Assembly (NCBI RefSeq): GCF_024448935.1 | Contig: NZ_JAMOIE010000017.1 | Location: 1-64,000, forward strand | Source: Stutzerimonas stutzeri | GTDB lineage: Bacteria > Pseudomonadota > Gammaproteobacteria > Pseudomonadales > Pseudomonadaceae | Direction of reading: 5' to 3' | DNA length: 64,000 nt | Shown: positions 1-9,221 of the stretch, piece after piece | Layout of the letters: the number at the start of each line of letters is the position of its first letter | Numbering within the stretch: the stretch's first letter is position 1 | Notes under the pieces: model-generated | Told to the model about the DNA's origin: nothing | Databases searched by the model: none | What the model saw: the letters and a program-made list of their open reading frames with translations, nothing else | Program-made: the position numbers and the translations under genes

Positions 1-47
1 GTACCGCCTCGTAATGAACAACCCTTGCTCCTCAATCTGGTGACCCC

Positions 48-647
48 ATGTCTTTCAGCCCGTTAATTCGCCAACTCATTGATGCATTGCGCATTCTTCC
101 TGGCGTAGGGCAAAAAACGGCCCAGCGCATGGCTTTGCAGATGCTTGAGCGCGACCGCAGCGGCGGGCTGAGGTTGGCTCAGGCGCTTGCACGTGCGATG
201 GAGGAGGTGGGTTACTGTCGCCGGTGCCGCACGTTGAGTGAGGAAGAGCTCTGCCCGCAGTGCGCTGATCCGCGACGGGACGATGCCTTGCTGTGCATCG
301 TGCAAAGCCCTGTGGATGTGTTCGCAGTGGAGCAGACCGGCTTTCGTGGCCGCTATTTCGTACTCAAGGGGCATCTCTCCCCGCTCGATGGTCTAGGGCC
401 AGAGGCAATAGGCATCCCCGAACTGCTCGGACGAGTGGCTGAGGGCAATTTCAGCGAGGCGATACTGGCCACCAACCCCACCGTTGAAGGCGAGGCTACT
501 GCGCATTACATTGCTCAGCTTTTGATACCGAAAGGGTTGACCCTCAGCCGCATCGCGCACGGGGTGCCGCTTGGCGGTGAGCTTGATCTCGTCGATGGGG
601 GCACGCTTGCACACGCGCTGGCCGGTCGGAAGACGATCGTCCTCTGA
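48..647 (+). CDS. recR: Recombination mediator protein RecR
   Basis: RecR works with RecF and RecO to load RecA on gapped DNA. The 199-aa length is the usual one for the family. An N-terminal helix-hairpin-helix region ([13 protein letters not shown], about residues 17-29) is followed by a four-cysteine zinc finger (YCRRC then LCPQC, about residues 56-72) and a TOPRIM domain ending near [12 protein letters not shown]. The ATG at 48 gives the standard N-terminus. The gene normally follows ybaB, which would lie just left of the window. Assignment is firm. Confidence 0.97.
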   Translation: MSFSPLIRQLIDALRILPGVGQKTAQRMALQMLERDRSGGLRLAQALARAMEEVGYCRRCRTLSEEELCPQCADPRRDDALLCIVQSPVDVFAVEQTGFRGRYFVLKGHLSPLDGLGPEAIGIPELLGRVAEGNFSEAILATNPTVEGEATAHYIAQLLIPKGLTLSRIAHGVPLGGELDLVDGGTLAHALAGRKTIVL

Positions 648-781
648 CGTGTCGGCAATCTGGGCCGAAAGCAATTCTTGCGACAATCTTGTGCTTTATA
701 ACTTCTAGTTTACCGCTTATCGCCCCTAGGTAGTGCCTAGCAAGCCGGACTTCATGTAAAGTTCTAAGTCATAAGACACTA

Positions 782-818
782 ATAACCAAACTGATGTATT
801 TATTGCTCGTTTGGTTAT
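782..818. promoter_or_regulatory. Perfect inverted repeat upstream of the ABC importer operon
   Basis: ATAACCAAAC (782-791) and GTTTGGTTAT (809-818) form a perfect 10-bp inverted repeat with a 17-nt spacer, ending 34 bp before the substrate-binding protein gene. The spacer is AT-rich and holds TATTTATT. The position suits a regulator operator or an mRNA hairpin in the leader. No regulator gene is adjacent, so the binding factor is unknown. Confidence 0.5.
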
Positions 819-852
819 AAGCTCGGCGCTGCCTATCTACTTGAGGTCGATC

Positions 853-1842
853 ATGAAGGCAAAACACTGGTTGGTTCCCGCACTGCTGTTGCTGAGCGCT
901 TTTGCGCAGGCTCAGGAAAAATTCAAAGTCGGCTATATCCGGGTGATGGACGATGCCCAGGCGATGGTTGCCTACGAGGGCGGCTTCTACAAAAAGCACG
1001 GCCTGGACGTCGAGCTGGTTGAATTCAGTTCCGGTACGGATCTGATCAAGGCCATCATCGGCGGCCAGTTGGACACCGGTGTGCTTGGGTTCACCAACGC
1101 GGTGGCCTGGGCGTCGAAGGGCGCTGATCTGAAGGTGGTCGGCGGCGCCCAGCAGGGCTATCACTCTATCGTGGCCCGCGAAGGAACCGGCATCGAGACG
1201 ATCGCTGACCTGAAAGGCAAGATTCTGGCGTCGCAGAAAGAAGGCAGTACTGCCGATGCGGTATTGCGCGGCGTCACCTTGAAGGCCGCGGGGTTGGCAC
1301 CCAGCGATGTCAACATCATGGGTACCAGCCCGGCCGTTGCGGTCCAGTCCCTCGTCTCAGGTCGTACCGATGCGGCGTTTCTCTTCGAGCCCTATGATCG
1401 GATCGCCCAGCTGGTGGCGCCGGTCAAACAGATCTACGAGATCGGCGAGGTTTGGCCATTTCCCTGCATGGTGGTGATTACCGCTGGGGACACCCTGACA
1501 AAGCGCAAGGAGGCGGTCTGGCAGTCGTTGGACGCCCAACGTGACGCGATTGAATTGTTAGAGAATCAGCCGGCAGAAGCCGCCAAACTGATTGCTGATT
1601 ATTTTATCGCCGAGCCGACGCTAAAGACGCTCAATCGCGGTGAGCTGTCCCGTGAGCTCGTGATCGAAGAGGCCATCGCAACCCAGACCTTCGGTGCCAA
1701 GCTTGGCACTGATGATCTGGCGCGTATTCAGGAACTGGCCGATATCCTTCAGGAACTCGGCTCGCTGAAGACTCGCGATGGCAAGCCATTCGATACCAGC
1801 GCCATTCTCGACTTGTCCTGGCAAGAAGCACGCGAGCTGTAA
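853..1842 (+). CDS. ABC transporter periplasmic substrate-binding protein (SsuA/TauA/ThiY-like)
   Basis: Periplasmic solute receptor of a three-gene importer. A signal peptide of about 20 residues (MKAKHWLVPALLLLSAFAQA) precedes the mature start QEKFKVGYIR. The pattern YIRVMDDAQAMVAYEGGFYKKHGLDVELVEF is typical of the nitrate/sulfonate/taurine/thiamine-precursor receptor superfamily. The ATG at 853 is preferred over upstream in-frame starts because GAGG precedes it and the signal peptide begins there. The ATPase and permease follow on the same strand. The substrate cannot be told; an alkanesulfonate or nitrate-like anion is a guess from the family. Confidence 0.85.
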   Translation: MKAKHWLVPALLLLSAFAQAQEKFKVGYIRVMDDAQAMVAYEGGFYKKHGLDVELVEFSSGTDLIKAIIGGQLDTGVLGFTNAVAWASKGADLKVVGGAQQGYHSIVAREGTGIETIADLKGKILASQKEGSTADAVLRGVTLKAAGLAPSDVNIMGTSPAVAVQSLVSGRTDAAFLFEPYDRIAQLVAPVKQIYEIGEVWPFPCMVVITAGDTLTKRKEAVWQSLDAQRDAIELLENQPAEAAKLIADYFIAEPTLKTLNRGELSRELVIEEAIATQTFGAKLGTDDLARIQELADILQELGSLKTRDGKPFDTSAILDLSWQEAREL

Positions 1843-1935
1843 ACCGCTGCACATTGTTCCACACTGCCCGGCCACCGTGCCGGGCAGTGTCATTCCGCCC
1901 GCTGATCGGGCAGTTCTTGAGGTCTTCAAAGCGAT

Positions 1936-2679
1936 ATGCAACTCAGGTTTGAAGAAGTAGACAAGCGTTTTGGCCAGCTGGAAGTCATCAAGGGCTTCAG
2001 CGGCGAGTTCGCCCAGGGCGAGTTGGTCGCCCTCGTTGGGCCTTCTGGTTGTGGGAAATCAACCTTGCTGCACCTGGTTGCCGGACTTGAAAAACCAACC
2101 GCAGGGCGGGTGCTCGCCGATGGCGACAAGATCCCTGGCCCAAGCCCCCGGCGTACGCTGGTTTTCCAGGAGCATGCGCTGTATCCCTGGCTTTCGCTGC
2201 AGGCCAATGTGGCCATGGCGTTGGAACTTCAAGGAATCTCCAAGGCCGATGCGTTCGAGCAGGCGAAGGCCTGGCTCGCCCGGGTCGGCCTGGATGGATT
2301 CGAACATTATTACCCGCATCAGGTGTCCGGCGGCATGCGTCAGCGCACGGCACTGGCTCGCGCGTTTATTGCCAAGCCGGAAGTGTTGCTGCTCGATGAA
2401 CCCTTCGGTGCGCTCGATGCACTGACGCGCATGGCGCTGCAGGATGTACTGCGTGAGCTGATCGATGAGCATCAACCCACGGTGCTGTTGGTCACCCATG
2501 ACGTTGACGAGGCGTTGTACCTGGCCGATCACGTGCTGGTATTCAGCGCCCGCCCAGCGAAGGTGCTGAAAACGTTCAACTTCATCCATTGCGAGAAGAG
2601 CCACGATCTTTCCGAGTTCGCCGCTGAGCGGCGCGAAATCCTTCGGTTGTTAGGCATCAAGACGGAGGTAGGGCGCTGA
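1936..2679 (+). CDS. ABC transporter ATP-binding protein (SsuB/TauB-like)
   Basis: ATPase subunit of the importer. Walker A GPSGCGKST is near residue 35, the Q-loop in LVFQEHALYPW, the signature VSGGMRQR in place of LSGGQ, Walker B LLLDEPFGALD, and the switch histidine in VTHDVDEA. The PFGALDALTR pattern is characteristic of the nitrate/sulfonate/taurine import subfamily. The stop overlaps the permease start by one base (TGATG), which suggests translational coupling. Confidence 0.9.
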   Translation: MQLRFEEVDKRFGQLEVIKGFSGEFAQGELVALVGPSGCGKSTLLHLVAGLEKPTAGRVLADGDKIPGPSPRRTLVFQEHALYPWLSLQANVAMALELQGISKADAFEQAKAWLARVGLDGFEHYYPHQVSGGMRQRTALARAFIAKPEVLLLDEPFGALDALTRMALQDVLRELIDEHQPTVLLVTHDVDEALYLADHVLVFSARPAKVLKTFNFIHCEKSHDLSEFAAERREILRLLGIKTEVGR

Positions 2680-3452
2680 TGAGCCAGGGACGTCGTCTGA
2701 CCGGTCCGAAGAAGTACCTCGCCGTGGTGTTGGCGATTCTGTTCATTCTGCTGATCTGGCAAATCGCGGCATGGAGCCTGCCGGCGTTTCTGATGCCAGG
2801 CATTCCCGTGGTTTTTGAACGGCTGTTTGCCACCGTTCAGGAGCCTGCGTTCCGTGAAGGGTTGTATGGCAGCATGAGTCGGCTTGGGAGTGGTTATAGC
2901 TTCGCCATGCTGTTTGGTATCGGATTTGGGTTGCTGGGGGGCGTACTGTTCTTCTTTCGCGAGATCCTGCGTTCGGCCATCGTGATACTTCAGTCAATAC
3001 CCTCGATCGCCTGGGTACCGCTGTTCTTGATCGTGATGGGCTTCGGCAACCTGCCGATCATCGTCGTGGTCGCACTTGCGGCGTTCTTCCCGATGGCATT
3101 GTCTGTCATGAACGCCACCGAAAGCGTGCAGCCGGTCCAGGTCGCCGCGGCTCGGGTGATGGGCGCATCGCGTTGGCAACTGGTGCGACGGGTTTATCTG
3201 CCGGCGGTGATGCCCGAGCTGATCACCGGCGCGCAGCTGGCCTTCGGCAATGCCTGGCGGGCGTTGATCTCGGCGGAAATGCTGATCGGCTTCGGCCAGG
3301 GGCTGGGACGCTCGCTGGCGTACTCCGGGGAAATTGCCGACATGGCCGGAGTGATGATGAATATTCTGGTCATCGCTATTCTCGCGACCTTGATCGATCA
3401 GGTTGTCCTGGAGAAATTCAAACAACGGATGCTGCGCTACCAATACGTCTGA
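2679..3452 (+). CDS. ABC transporter permease (SsuC/TauC-like)
   Basis: Inner-membrane channel subunit of the importer, 257 aa with about six hydrophobic segments, the first at residues 12-38. The cytoplasmic EAA loop that contacts the ATPase is visible as AAARVMGASRWQLVRRVYLPA. It overlaps the ATPase gene by one base and is the last gene of the operon. Family assignment is firm, substrate unknown. Confidence 0.9.
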   Translation: MSQGRRLTGPKKYLAVVLAILFILLIWQIAAWSLPAFLMPGIPVVFERLFATVQEPAFREGLYGSMSRLGSGYSFAMLFGIGFGLLGGVLFFFREILRSAIVILQSIPSIAWVPLFLIVMGFGNLPIIVVVALAAFFPMALSVMNATESVQPVQVAAARVMGASRWQLVRRVYLPAVMPELITGAQLAFGNAWRALISAEMLIGFGQGLGRSLAYSGEIADMAGVMMNILVIAILATLIDQVVLEKFKQRMLRYQYV

Positions 3453-3488
3453 GAGCGCGCCGTGATGCCTTGTCTGCTGCGGCTGAGC

Positions 3489-3790
3489 TCATGCTGACGC
3501 TGTCTGCACCGGCCAGTGCACCGGCAGACTGCCAGTGTGGCAGGGGCTCTCGATGCGTATCGTCAGCCCCGCGGAATCTGCGCGCCCGGTAGGCAAGAAG
3601 CCGAGCGGTACCGGGACACATCCTGCAGACACGACCGGTAGCGGCTCCCGCTGCTTGCGAATCCATTTATGCACCAGGTCGGCAGTGAGCCTGTGGCTGC
3701 GCGCTACACCGGCGACGGAAGCCCCGGACTGGGCGCCCTCTTCGAGGACCTGGGCCTTGAAAACCTTGGGCAATGTACGGCGCTGCGGTG
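3489..3790 (-). pseudogene. Remnant of an IS66-family accessory ORF (TnpA-like HTH protein)
   Basis: The minus-strand frame reads RRTLPKVFKAQVLEEGAQ, SGASVAGVARSHRLTADLVHKWIR and later IRIESPCHTGSLPVHWP. These are the helix-turn-helix and C-terminal parts of the small IS66-family protein encoded ahead of TnpB and TnpC. No TnpB or TnpC sequence is present and the upstream part of the frame is not IS-like, so this is a decayed fragment. It fills most of the 640-bp gap between the importer and the SDR gene; the rest (3791-4092) shows only the leader of the next operon. Confidence 0.65.
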
Positions 3791-4092
3791 GCACGAAACC
3801 CTGCAGAACGTGGCTTGACCAACAACAGGTGGACAGCATGCCGTGAGCTGGAAAGAGCGCAGTGAGAGGGGTTCGGTGGGCGGTTAGCATGGAGCCAGCT
3901 TGCTGGCGATCATGGACGAGCACGAGCGCCACAGTGCGCTACCCGTCCTCATGACTTCCAATGACTTGGCCAAACCAGTCATCGCGATTGCCCGCAACGA
4001 CCATTGTCCGTACCCCTCAGTCTGAAGAAGATGAACTCAGCGGGAACCGGCAATTCGCCTGCCGATACCCAACATCTTCTTGAGGTCGTGCT

Positions 4093-4860
4093 GTGGATAT
4101 TCAAGGCAAAGTCTTCCTGGTTACAGGTGGTGCGTCCGGCCTGGGCGCTGCGGCTGCCGAAGCACTGGGCGCAGCCGGTGCCAAGGTGGTACTGGCGGAC
4201 ATCAATCAAGCACTGCTGAACGAACGCAGCGAAGCGCTGGGGGCGAACGGCATCGGCGTGGTGGCCAACGTGTGTGATGAAACCGCCGCTCGGGCTGCCG
4301 TGAACGCAGCGGTCGAGCATTTCGGCGGTCTGCACGGGCTGGTCAACTGCGCCGGCGTTGCCAGTGGCGAAAAGATCCTGGGTCGCCAAGGCCCGCACGG
4401 GCTGGACAGCTTCAGCAAGGTCATCGGTCTCAACCTGATCGGCAGCTTCAACATGTTGCGCCTGGCCGCGGATGCCATTGCCAGGGGCGCGCCGGACGAG
4501 CAGGGCAATCGCGGCGTGATCATCAACACGGCGTCCATCGCGGCCTACGACGGCCAGATCGGCCAGGCCGCCTATGCGGCCTCCAAGGGCGGCGTGGTTG
4601 CGATGACACTACCAGCGGCCCGCGAACTGGCGCGATACGGCATTCGCGTGATGACCATCGCCCCCGGCGTGTTCGAAACGCCGATGATGGCCGGTATGCC
4701 TCAGGAGGTCCGCGACTCCCTGGCCTCTGGCGTGCCGTTTCCGCCGCGTCTGGGCCGCGCCAGCGAATACGCAGCGTTGGTACGCCATATCATCGAAAAC
4801 GACATGCTCAACGGTGAAGTGATCCGCCTCGACGGCGCGTTGCGCATGGCCGCGAAATAA
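4093..4860 (+). CDS. Short-chain dehydrogenase, HSD10-like 3-hydroxyacyl-CoA dehydrogenase
   Basis: NAD-dependent SDR of 255 aa. The cofactor motif TGGASGLG is at about residues 12-19, NCAG follows, and the active site Ser-Tyr-Lys lies in [24 protein letters not shown]. The sequence [10 protein letters not shown] and the whole pattern match the type-2 (HSD10) 3-hydroxyacyl-CoA or 2-methyl-3-hydroxybutyryl-CoA dehydrogenase group. The start is a GTG preceded by GAGG at about 4082. It leads an operon with a thiolase and an acyl-CoA dehydrogenase, which supports a role in beta-oxidation of a short or branched acyl-CoA such as that from isoleucine. Confidence 0.85.
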   Translation: MDIQGKVFLVTGGASGLGAAAAEALGAAGAKVVLADINQALLNERSEALGANGIGVVANVCDETAARAAVNAAVEHFGGLHGLVNCAGVASGEKILGRQGPHGLDSFSKVIGLNLIGSFNMLRLAADAIARGAPDEQGNRGVIINTASIAAYDGQIGQAAYAASKGGVVAMTLPAARELARYGIRVMTIAPGVFETPMMAGMPQEVRDSLASGVPFPPRLGRASEYAALVRHIIENDMLNGEVIRLDGALRMAAK

Positions 4861-4872
4861 TCGGAGACAGCA

Positions 4873-6060
4873 ATGAACAACGATCCAATCGTGATTCTGG
4901 GCTCGGCCCGTACCCCCATGGGCGGTTTTCAGGGTGATCTGAAAAGCCTCAGCGCACCGGAGCTGGGTGCGGCCGCGATTCGCGCAGCGGTAGAGCGCAG
5001 CGGTGTCTCGGCTGAACAGGTTCAGGAAGTGCTGATGGGCTGCGTGCTGCCGGCCGGTCTCGGTCAGGCACCGGCGCGCCAGGCCGCGCTCGGTGCGGGA
5101 CTGGGCAAGGCAACCGCTTCCACCACCCTGAACAAGATGTGTGGCTCGGGTATGCAGGCGGCCATTCTGGCGCACGACGCTTTGCGCGCCGGCAGTGTCG
5201 ACCTGATCGTCGCCGGCGGCATGGAGAGCATGTCCAACGCGCCTTATCTGCTGGAAAAAGCCCGCAGCGGCTACCGTATGGGGCATGGCAAGGTGCTCGA
5301 CCACATGTTCCTCGACGGCCTTGAAGATGCCTATGACAAGGGCCGGCTGATGGGCACCTTTGCCGAAGACTGCGCGCAGAGCCACGGTTTTACTCGTGAA
5401 GAGCAGGATGCCTACGCATTGATATCCCTGCAGCGTGCCCGCGACGCCATTTCCGCTGGCCGCTTCGCCAGCGAAATCGTCCCGCTGCAGGTCACCCAGG
5501 GTCGTCAGCAGCGCAGCATCCGGGACGACGAACAGCCGCCCAAGGCGATGCCGGAGAAGATTCCGACCCTCAAGCCGGCGTTCCGCGAAGGCGGCACCGT
5601 GACTGCTGCCAACTCCAGCTCGATTTCCGATGGCGCCGCCGCGCTGGTGCTGACGCGGCGTTCCCAGGCCGAGCAGCTTGGCCTGACGCCGCAAGCGGTG
5701 ATTCATGGCCATGCGGTGTTCGCCGATGCGCCCAATCTGTTCCCGTCCGCGCCCATCGGTGCCATCCACAAGTTGCTGGAGCGCACTGCCTGGCGTCTCG
5801 ACGAGGTGGACCTGTTCGAGATCAACGAGGCTTTTGCCGTGGTCAGCATGGTCACCATGCGCGAGCTCGGCCTGGATCACGCCAAGGTCAACGTCAACGG
5901 CGGCGCCTGCGCCCTCGGCCACCCGATCGGTGCGTCCGGTGCGCGCATCCTGGTGACCCTGGTTGCGGCGCTGCGCGACCGTGGCCTGCGCAAGGGCATC
6001 GCGGCGATCTGCATCGGGGGTGGCGAAGCGACCGCCATGGCCATCGAACTGCTCGACTGA
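4873..6060 (+). CDS. Acetyl-CoA C-acyltransferase (thiolase)
   Basis: Thiolase of 395 aa, the standard length. The nucleophilic cysteine is in [10 protein letters not shown] (about residue 92), NEAFA lies near the middle of the C-terminal half, the GH motif is in [17 protein letters not shown], and the last catalytic cysteine is in [10 protein letters not shown]. The enzyme cleaves 3-ketoacyl-CoA. It lies 12 bp after the SDR and 9 bp before the acyl-CoA dehydrogenase. With an HSD10-like neighbour, 2-methylacetoacetyl-CoA cleavage to propionyl-CoA and acetyl-CoA is a reasonable inference. Confidence 0.93.
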   Translation: MNNDPIVILGSARTPMGGFQGDLKSLSAPELGAAAIRAAVERSGVSAEQVQEVLMGCVLPAGLGQAPARQAALGAGLGKATASTTLNKMCGSGMQAAILAHDALRAGSVDLIVAGGMESMSNAPYLLEKARSGYRMGHGKVLDHMFLDGLEDAYDKGRLMGTFAEDCAQSHGFTREEQDAYALISLQRARDAISAGRFASEIVPLQVTQGRQQRSIRDDEQPPKAMPEKIPTLKPAFREGGTVTAANSSSISDGAAALVLTRRSQAEQLGLTPQAVIHGHAVFADAPNLFPSAPIGAIHKLLERTAWRLDEVDLFEINEAFAVVSMVTMRELGLDHAKVNVNGGACALGHPIGASGARILVTLVAALRDRGLRKGIAAICIGGGEATAMAIELLD

Positions 6061-6069
6061 GGATGTGCC

Positions 6070-7197
6070 ATGCTGCTCGATGATGACCAGACCCGTATTC
6101 GCGACATGGCCCGGCGCTTCGCCCAGGAACGCCTGAAACCCTTCGCCGCTGACTGGGACCGCGAACATCGCTACCCGGCCGAAGCGATTGCCGAAATGGC
6201 CGAACTGGGTTTCTTCGGCATGCTCTGTCCGGAACAGTGGGGCGGCAGCGACACCGGCTACATCGCCTATGCCCTGGCGCTGGAGGAAATTGCAGCGGGT
6301 GATGGCGCCTGTTCGACCATCATGAGCGTGCATAACTCGGTGGGCTGCGTGCCGATCCTGCGCTTTGGCAATGATGAGCAAAAGCAGCGCTACCTGACGC
6401 CCCTGGCCAGCGGCGCGCAGATCGGCGCCTTTGCACTGACCGAGCCCCACGCCGGCTCCGACGCCAGCAGCCTGCGTACCCGCGCCCGGCGTGACGGCGA
6501 TGGCTACGTGCTCAGCGGCGCCAAGCAGTTCATAACGTCCGGTCAGCATGCCGGCACGGTGATCGTGTTTGCCATGACCGATCCGGACGCCGGCAAGCGC
6601 GGCATCAGCGCTTTTATCGTGCCGACCGACACACCGGGCTATCAGGTGGTACGGGTCGAGGACAAACTCGGCCAGCACGCCTCCGATACTTGCCAGCTGG
6701 CGTTCGAAGACATGCGTGTGCACCAATCTCAGCGCCTGGGCGAGGAGGGCGAGGGCTATCGTATCGCCCTGGCAAATCTGGAAGGTGGCCGCATCGGCAT
6801 CGCCGCTCAGGCGGTCGGCATGGCGCGCGCCGCCTTCGAAGCCGCCCGTGATTACGCTCGCGAGCGTGAAGCGTTCGGCAAGGCCCTCACCGAACATCAG
6901 GCCGTCGCCTTTCGCCTGGCCGACATGGCCACCCAGATCGCCGTCGCCCGGCAGATGGTGCTGCACGCCGCCGCACTGCGCGAAGCCGGCCAGCCGGCAC
7001 TGGTGGAAGCCTCCATGGCCAAGCTGTTCGCCTCGGAAATGGCGGAGAAGGTCTGCTCAGCGGCAATCCAGACGCTCGGCGGCTACGGTTACCTCAAGGA
7101 TTTCCCGGTGGAGCGCATCTACCGCGACGTGCGGGTCTGCCAGATCTACGAAGGCACCAGCGACATTCAGCGATTGGTGATTGCACGCAATCTCTGA
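6070..7197 (+). CDS. Acyl-CoA dehydrogenase
   Basis: FAD-dependent acyl-CoA dehydrogenase of 375 aa. Visible family signatures are [14 protein letters not shown] in the middle domain, the FAD region [10 protein letters not shown], and the C-terminal [35 protein letters not shown], which carries the catalytic glutamate (YEGT). Third gene of the operon. The presence of a 2-methylbutyryl/short-branched-type oxidation set is an inference; no enoyl-CoA hydratase is encoded in this cluster. Confidence 0.93.
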   Translation: MLLDDDQTRIRDMARRFAQERLKPFAADWDREHRYPAEAIAEMAELGFFGMLCPEQWGGSDTGYIAYALALEEIAAGDGACSTIMSVHNSVGCVPILRFGNDEQKQRYLTPLASGAQIGAFALTEPHAGSDASSLRTRARRDGDGYVLSGAKQFITSGQHAGTVIVFAMTDPDAGKRGISAFIVPTDTPGYQVVRVEDKLGQHASDTCQLAFEDMRVHQSQRLGEEGEGYRIALANLEGGRIGIAAQAVGMARAAFEAARDYAREREAFGKALTEHQAVAFRLADMATQIAVARQMVLHAAALREAGQPALVEASMAKLFASEMAEKVCSAAIQTLGGYGYLKDFPVERIYRDVRVCQIYEGTSDIQRLVIARNL

Positions 7198-7401
7198 ACC
7201 TGACCTCTGCGAGACCACTCGCACCGGGCGCAGACGCCTACCATGCAACCCGACACAGGCTTGCGCACCCGGACGCCAGCGAGGCGTCTGTGATCAGAGC
7301 GAACGTCTAACGGGTAGAAAAGCGATGATTGGCAAATTGGCCGAAGGTAGCCGCTTGAACGATGAGAGACGTGACTGGTCGCAATTGAGATAACCGGTTG
7401 G

Positions 7402-7733
7402 TCATGGGTAGTCGATGGCAACGATGTACCAGAGTTTTGGTCCGGTGGGGGTCTGCACCAGGACTTCGGCATCCAGGGCTTTACCAACCAAGGCGCGCGC
7501 CAACGGCGAATCGATGCTGATCAGCCCCTGGCGCAGATCCAGCTCGTCTGGCCCGACGATACGGTAGCGGGCCTGCGCGCCATCTTCGTCCTCGATTGTC
7601 ACCCAGGCGCCAAAATAAACCTTGCCGGGATCGCTGGGTCGTTCGCCGACCACCTTGAGTTTCTCCAGCCGTTTGGTCAGAAAACGTACGCGGCTGTCGA
7701 TTTCGCGCAGCATCTTCTTACCGTAGGTGTATT
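7402..7733 (-). pseudogene. greB: Native greB, 3' fragment (left of the island)
   Basis: The minus-strand frame runs YTYGKKMLREIDSRVRFLTKRL to the C-terminal domain, ending YIVAIDYP. This is the distal part of the coiled coil and the whole FKBP-like domain of the transcript-cleavage factor GreB. The frame is open only to the TGTATT at 7728-7733; beyond it stops occur at once. The missing start is at 39241-39406. The two pieces add to 332 + 166 = 498 nt, exactly 166 codons, and their fusion reads SENAEYTYGKKMLREID. The gene was split by the island. Confidence 0.93.
7728..7733. other. Left attachment core (attL) of the GMT island
   Basis: TGTATT at 7728-7733 recurs at 39235-39240 as the only sequence shared by both junctions with greB. 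Removing 7734-39240 leaves one copy and restores the greB frame. Immediately inside lie TATCACCTCACGC (7733-7745) and CATACTA (7751-7757), whose imperfect inverted counterparts are at 39219-39231 and 39210-39216. A 6-bp core flanked by inverted arms is typical of a tyrosine-recombinase crossover site. Confidence 0.85.
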
Positions 7734-7859
7734 ATCACCTCACGCAAAAACATACTATTTTATCAAGCACCCTACCGCCACGTACCAAAGATTTCCCTTC
7801 CATTTCAAGACGCTAATCAGGAAAGTATTGCGAATCGCGTATTATTTGGTTGGCAAGAA
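7734..7859. promoter_or_regulatory. Left island end and leader of the gmt operon
   Basis: The 126 bp between the crossover core and gmtY are AT-rich. They hold the terminal arm TATCACCTCACGC, the motif CATACTA at 7751-7757 and a possible -10 element TATTAT at about 7840. Promoter and recombinase-binding sites probably overlap here, as is common for integrases next to their att site. The ribosome binding site of gmtY is weak. Confidence 0.4.
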
Positions 7860-9221
7860 ATGGCATACGTGCTGAAGGTGAAGGTGAGGTATAGAGGTGA
7901 CAATACCGGTCGGGTGCTGCGCCTTCCCGCGCTGTTGACTGAAAACGGGGTGCTACTGTCGCATCTTCGATATCTGGCCAAGATGACTCGCAACGGACAG
8001 TCATGGAGGGAAAGGTCAACATTCGCGATCTTGCTATTGATTAGATACATCAATGCCAATGAAGGGGTATTCAGCGAGACAACGGAGTTGTTAGAAAACT
8101 TTGATAGTGTTTTGCGTTCAGGAACCATAAGCCCTGTTACGCTGACGGATCCCACTGGTTTGTACTGGGATTCTCGCAGTGCCGAAGATGCTGACAATCT
8201 AATTTACCTAATTACTCACTATACGGATTGGCTTGCTGACCAGCCTGAATGCAAGACCAGCCGTGCCAACCCATTTCGACTAGCTACGAACGCTGAGCAG
8301 CGCCTGAATTGGTGCGCCTACTATCAGAAGCACGATAAAGTTTTTCTTAACCATCTACAGAAAAATGAAGATGCTAGGGCGCGTAATCGTGTTGTTCGGG
8401 TGGTTGGGCGTGAGGGAAGTCCGCCTATAGCTTTGGAGGAGGTGAAGAAATTTCCTGAGGCTAGCATTGTAAAACTGCTGGACGAAGGCTTCATTCGAGC
8501 TCGTTGCAAAGCGTATTCTGATCCAAATCAGCGAATCGATTGGAAAGGTCGCGCCCTTACTTTGCTGATGCATTATGGCGGTATTCGTAAAAGTGAGGCA
8601 TTTCACTTATACCTAACCGATATTGATATCGACATTGTCCGCAACGAAGCAATAGTGCGTATTTATCATCCATCTGAGGGCGCATCGCCAGATGGAAGTT
8701 ACAAGTCGCGCAAAGAGTATCTAGCTAAACGCTTTCATCGTGTTCCACGGACAGAATACCTTAAGAGCGAGCGCCTGCATGCTGGATGGAAAGCTCCGGT
8801 ACTATGTAGTAGAGAAAAATTTTTTAAAGTCAATTTTTTTCCCCCTGCTAAGGCTACTGAGTTTTTGTATGTCTTTCAGCAGTATCTACTGCATCAGCGA
8901 GTTGAGCCCGAAAATAACGACCATCCCTATGCCTTTACTAATACAAAAGGACAGCCTGAAACAATTAAAAATTTTCAGCGCCTGCACAAGGCTGCTGTCA
9001 ACAGTATTGGCTTGGCTCATGAGAAGTATCTAGGTACCACGGAGCATGGCCATCGGCATGCATATGGTTATCGACTGGCTTCTCATGGTTTTACCCAGCA
9101 TGAAATACAGAAGATGATGCGTCATCGCTCTCCTGATTCATGCTTAGTATATACCCAATCTAGTAGCGAGGAGCTTCGCGCCCTGATGGAAGAAAAGTTG
9201 TCGAGGAATGGGGATGGCTAA
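7860..9221 (+). CDS. gmtY: Gamma-mobile-trio recombinase GmtY (tyrosine recombinase)
   Basis: A 453-aa tyrosine recombinase. The catalytic set is visible: Arg I in HYGGIRKSEAFHL (about residue 240), the HxxR box in TEHGHRHAYGYRLA (about residues 396-409), a later His in MRHRSPDS and the nucleophilic Tyr in CLVYTQ. First gene of a same-strand trio at the left end of the element, overlapping gmtZ by 8 nt. The order of a mid-size recombinase, a giant repeat-bearing recombinase and a small protein matches the GMT module described for gammaproteobacterial defence and toxin islands. Codon use is more AT-rich than in the host flanks. Confidence 0.85.
   Translation: MAYVLKVKVRYRGDNTGRVLRLPALLTENGVLLSHLRYLAKMTRNGQSWRERSTFAILLLIRYINANEGVFSETTELLENFDSVLRSGTISPVTLTDPTGLYWDSRSAEDADNLIYLITHYTDWLADQPECKTSRANPFRLATNAEQRLNWCAYYQKHDKVFLNHLQKNEDARARNRVVRVVGREGSPPIALEEVKKFPEASIVKLLDEGFIRARCKAYSDPNQRIDWKGRALTLLMHYGGIRKSEAFHLYLTDIDIDIVRNEAIVRIYHPSEGASPDGSYKSRKEYLAKRFHRVPRTEYLKSERLHAGWKAPVLCSREKFFKVNFFPPAKATEFLYVFQQYLLHQRVEPENNDHPYAFTNTKGQPETIKNFQRLHKAAVNSIGLAHEKYLGTTEHGHRHAYGYRLASHGFTQHEIQKMMRHRSPDSCLVYTQSSSEELRALMEEKLSRNGDG

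Noticed and set aside
3489-3932. Whole 147-codon minus-strand ORF as a functional gene
   Set aside because: Only the C-terminal two thirds resembles the IS66 small protein, and the other transposition genes are absent.
4609-6966. A 785-codon open frame on the minus strand across the thiolase and acyl-CoA dehydrogenase genes
   Set aside because: It is the antisense shadow of two high-GC genes with clear motifs; its translation is low-complexity and matches no family.
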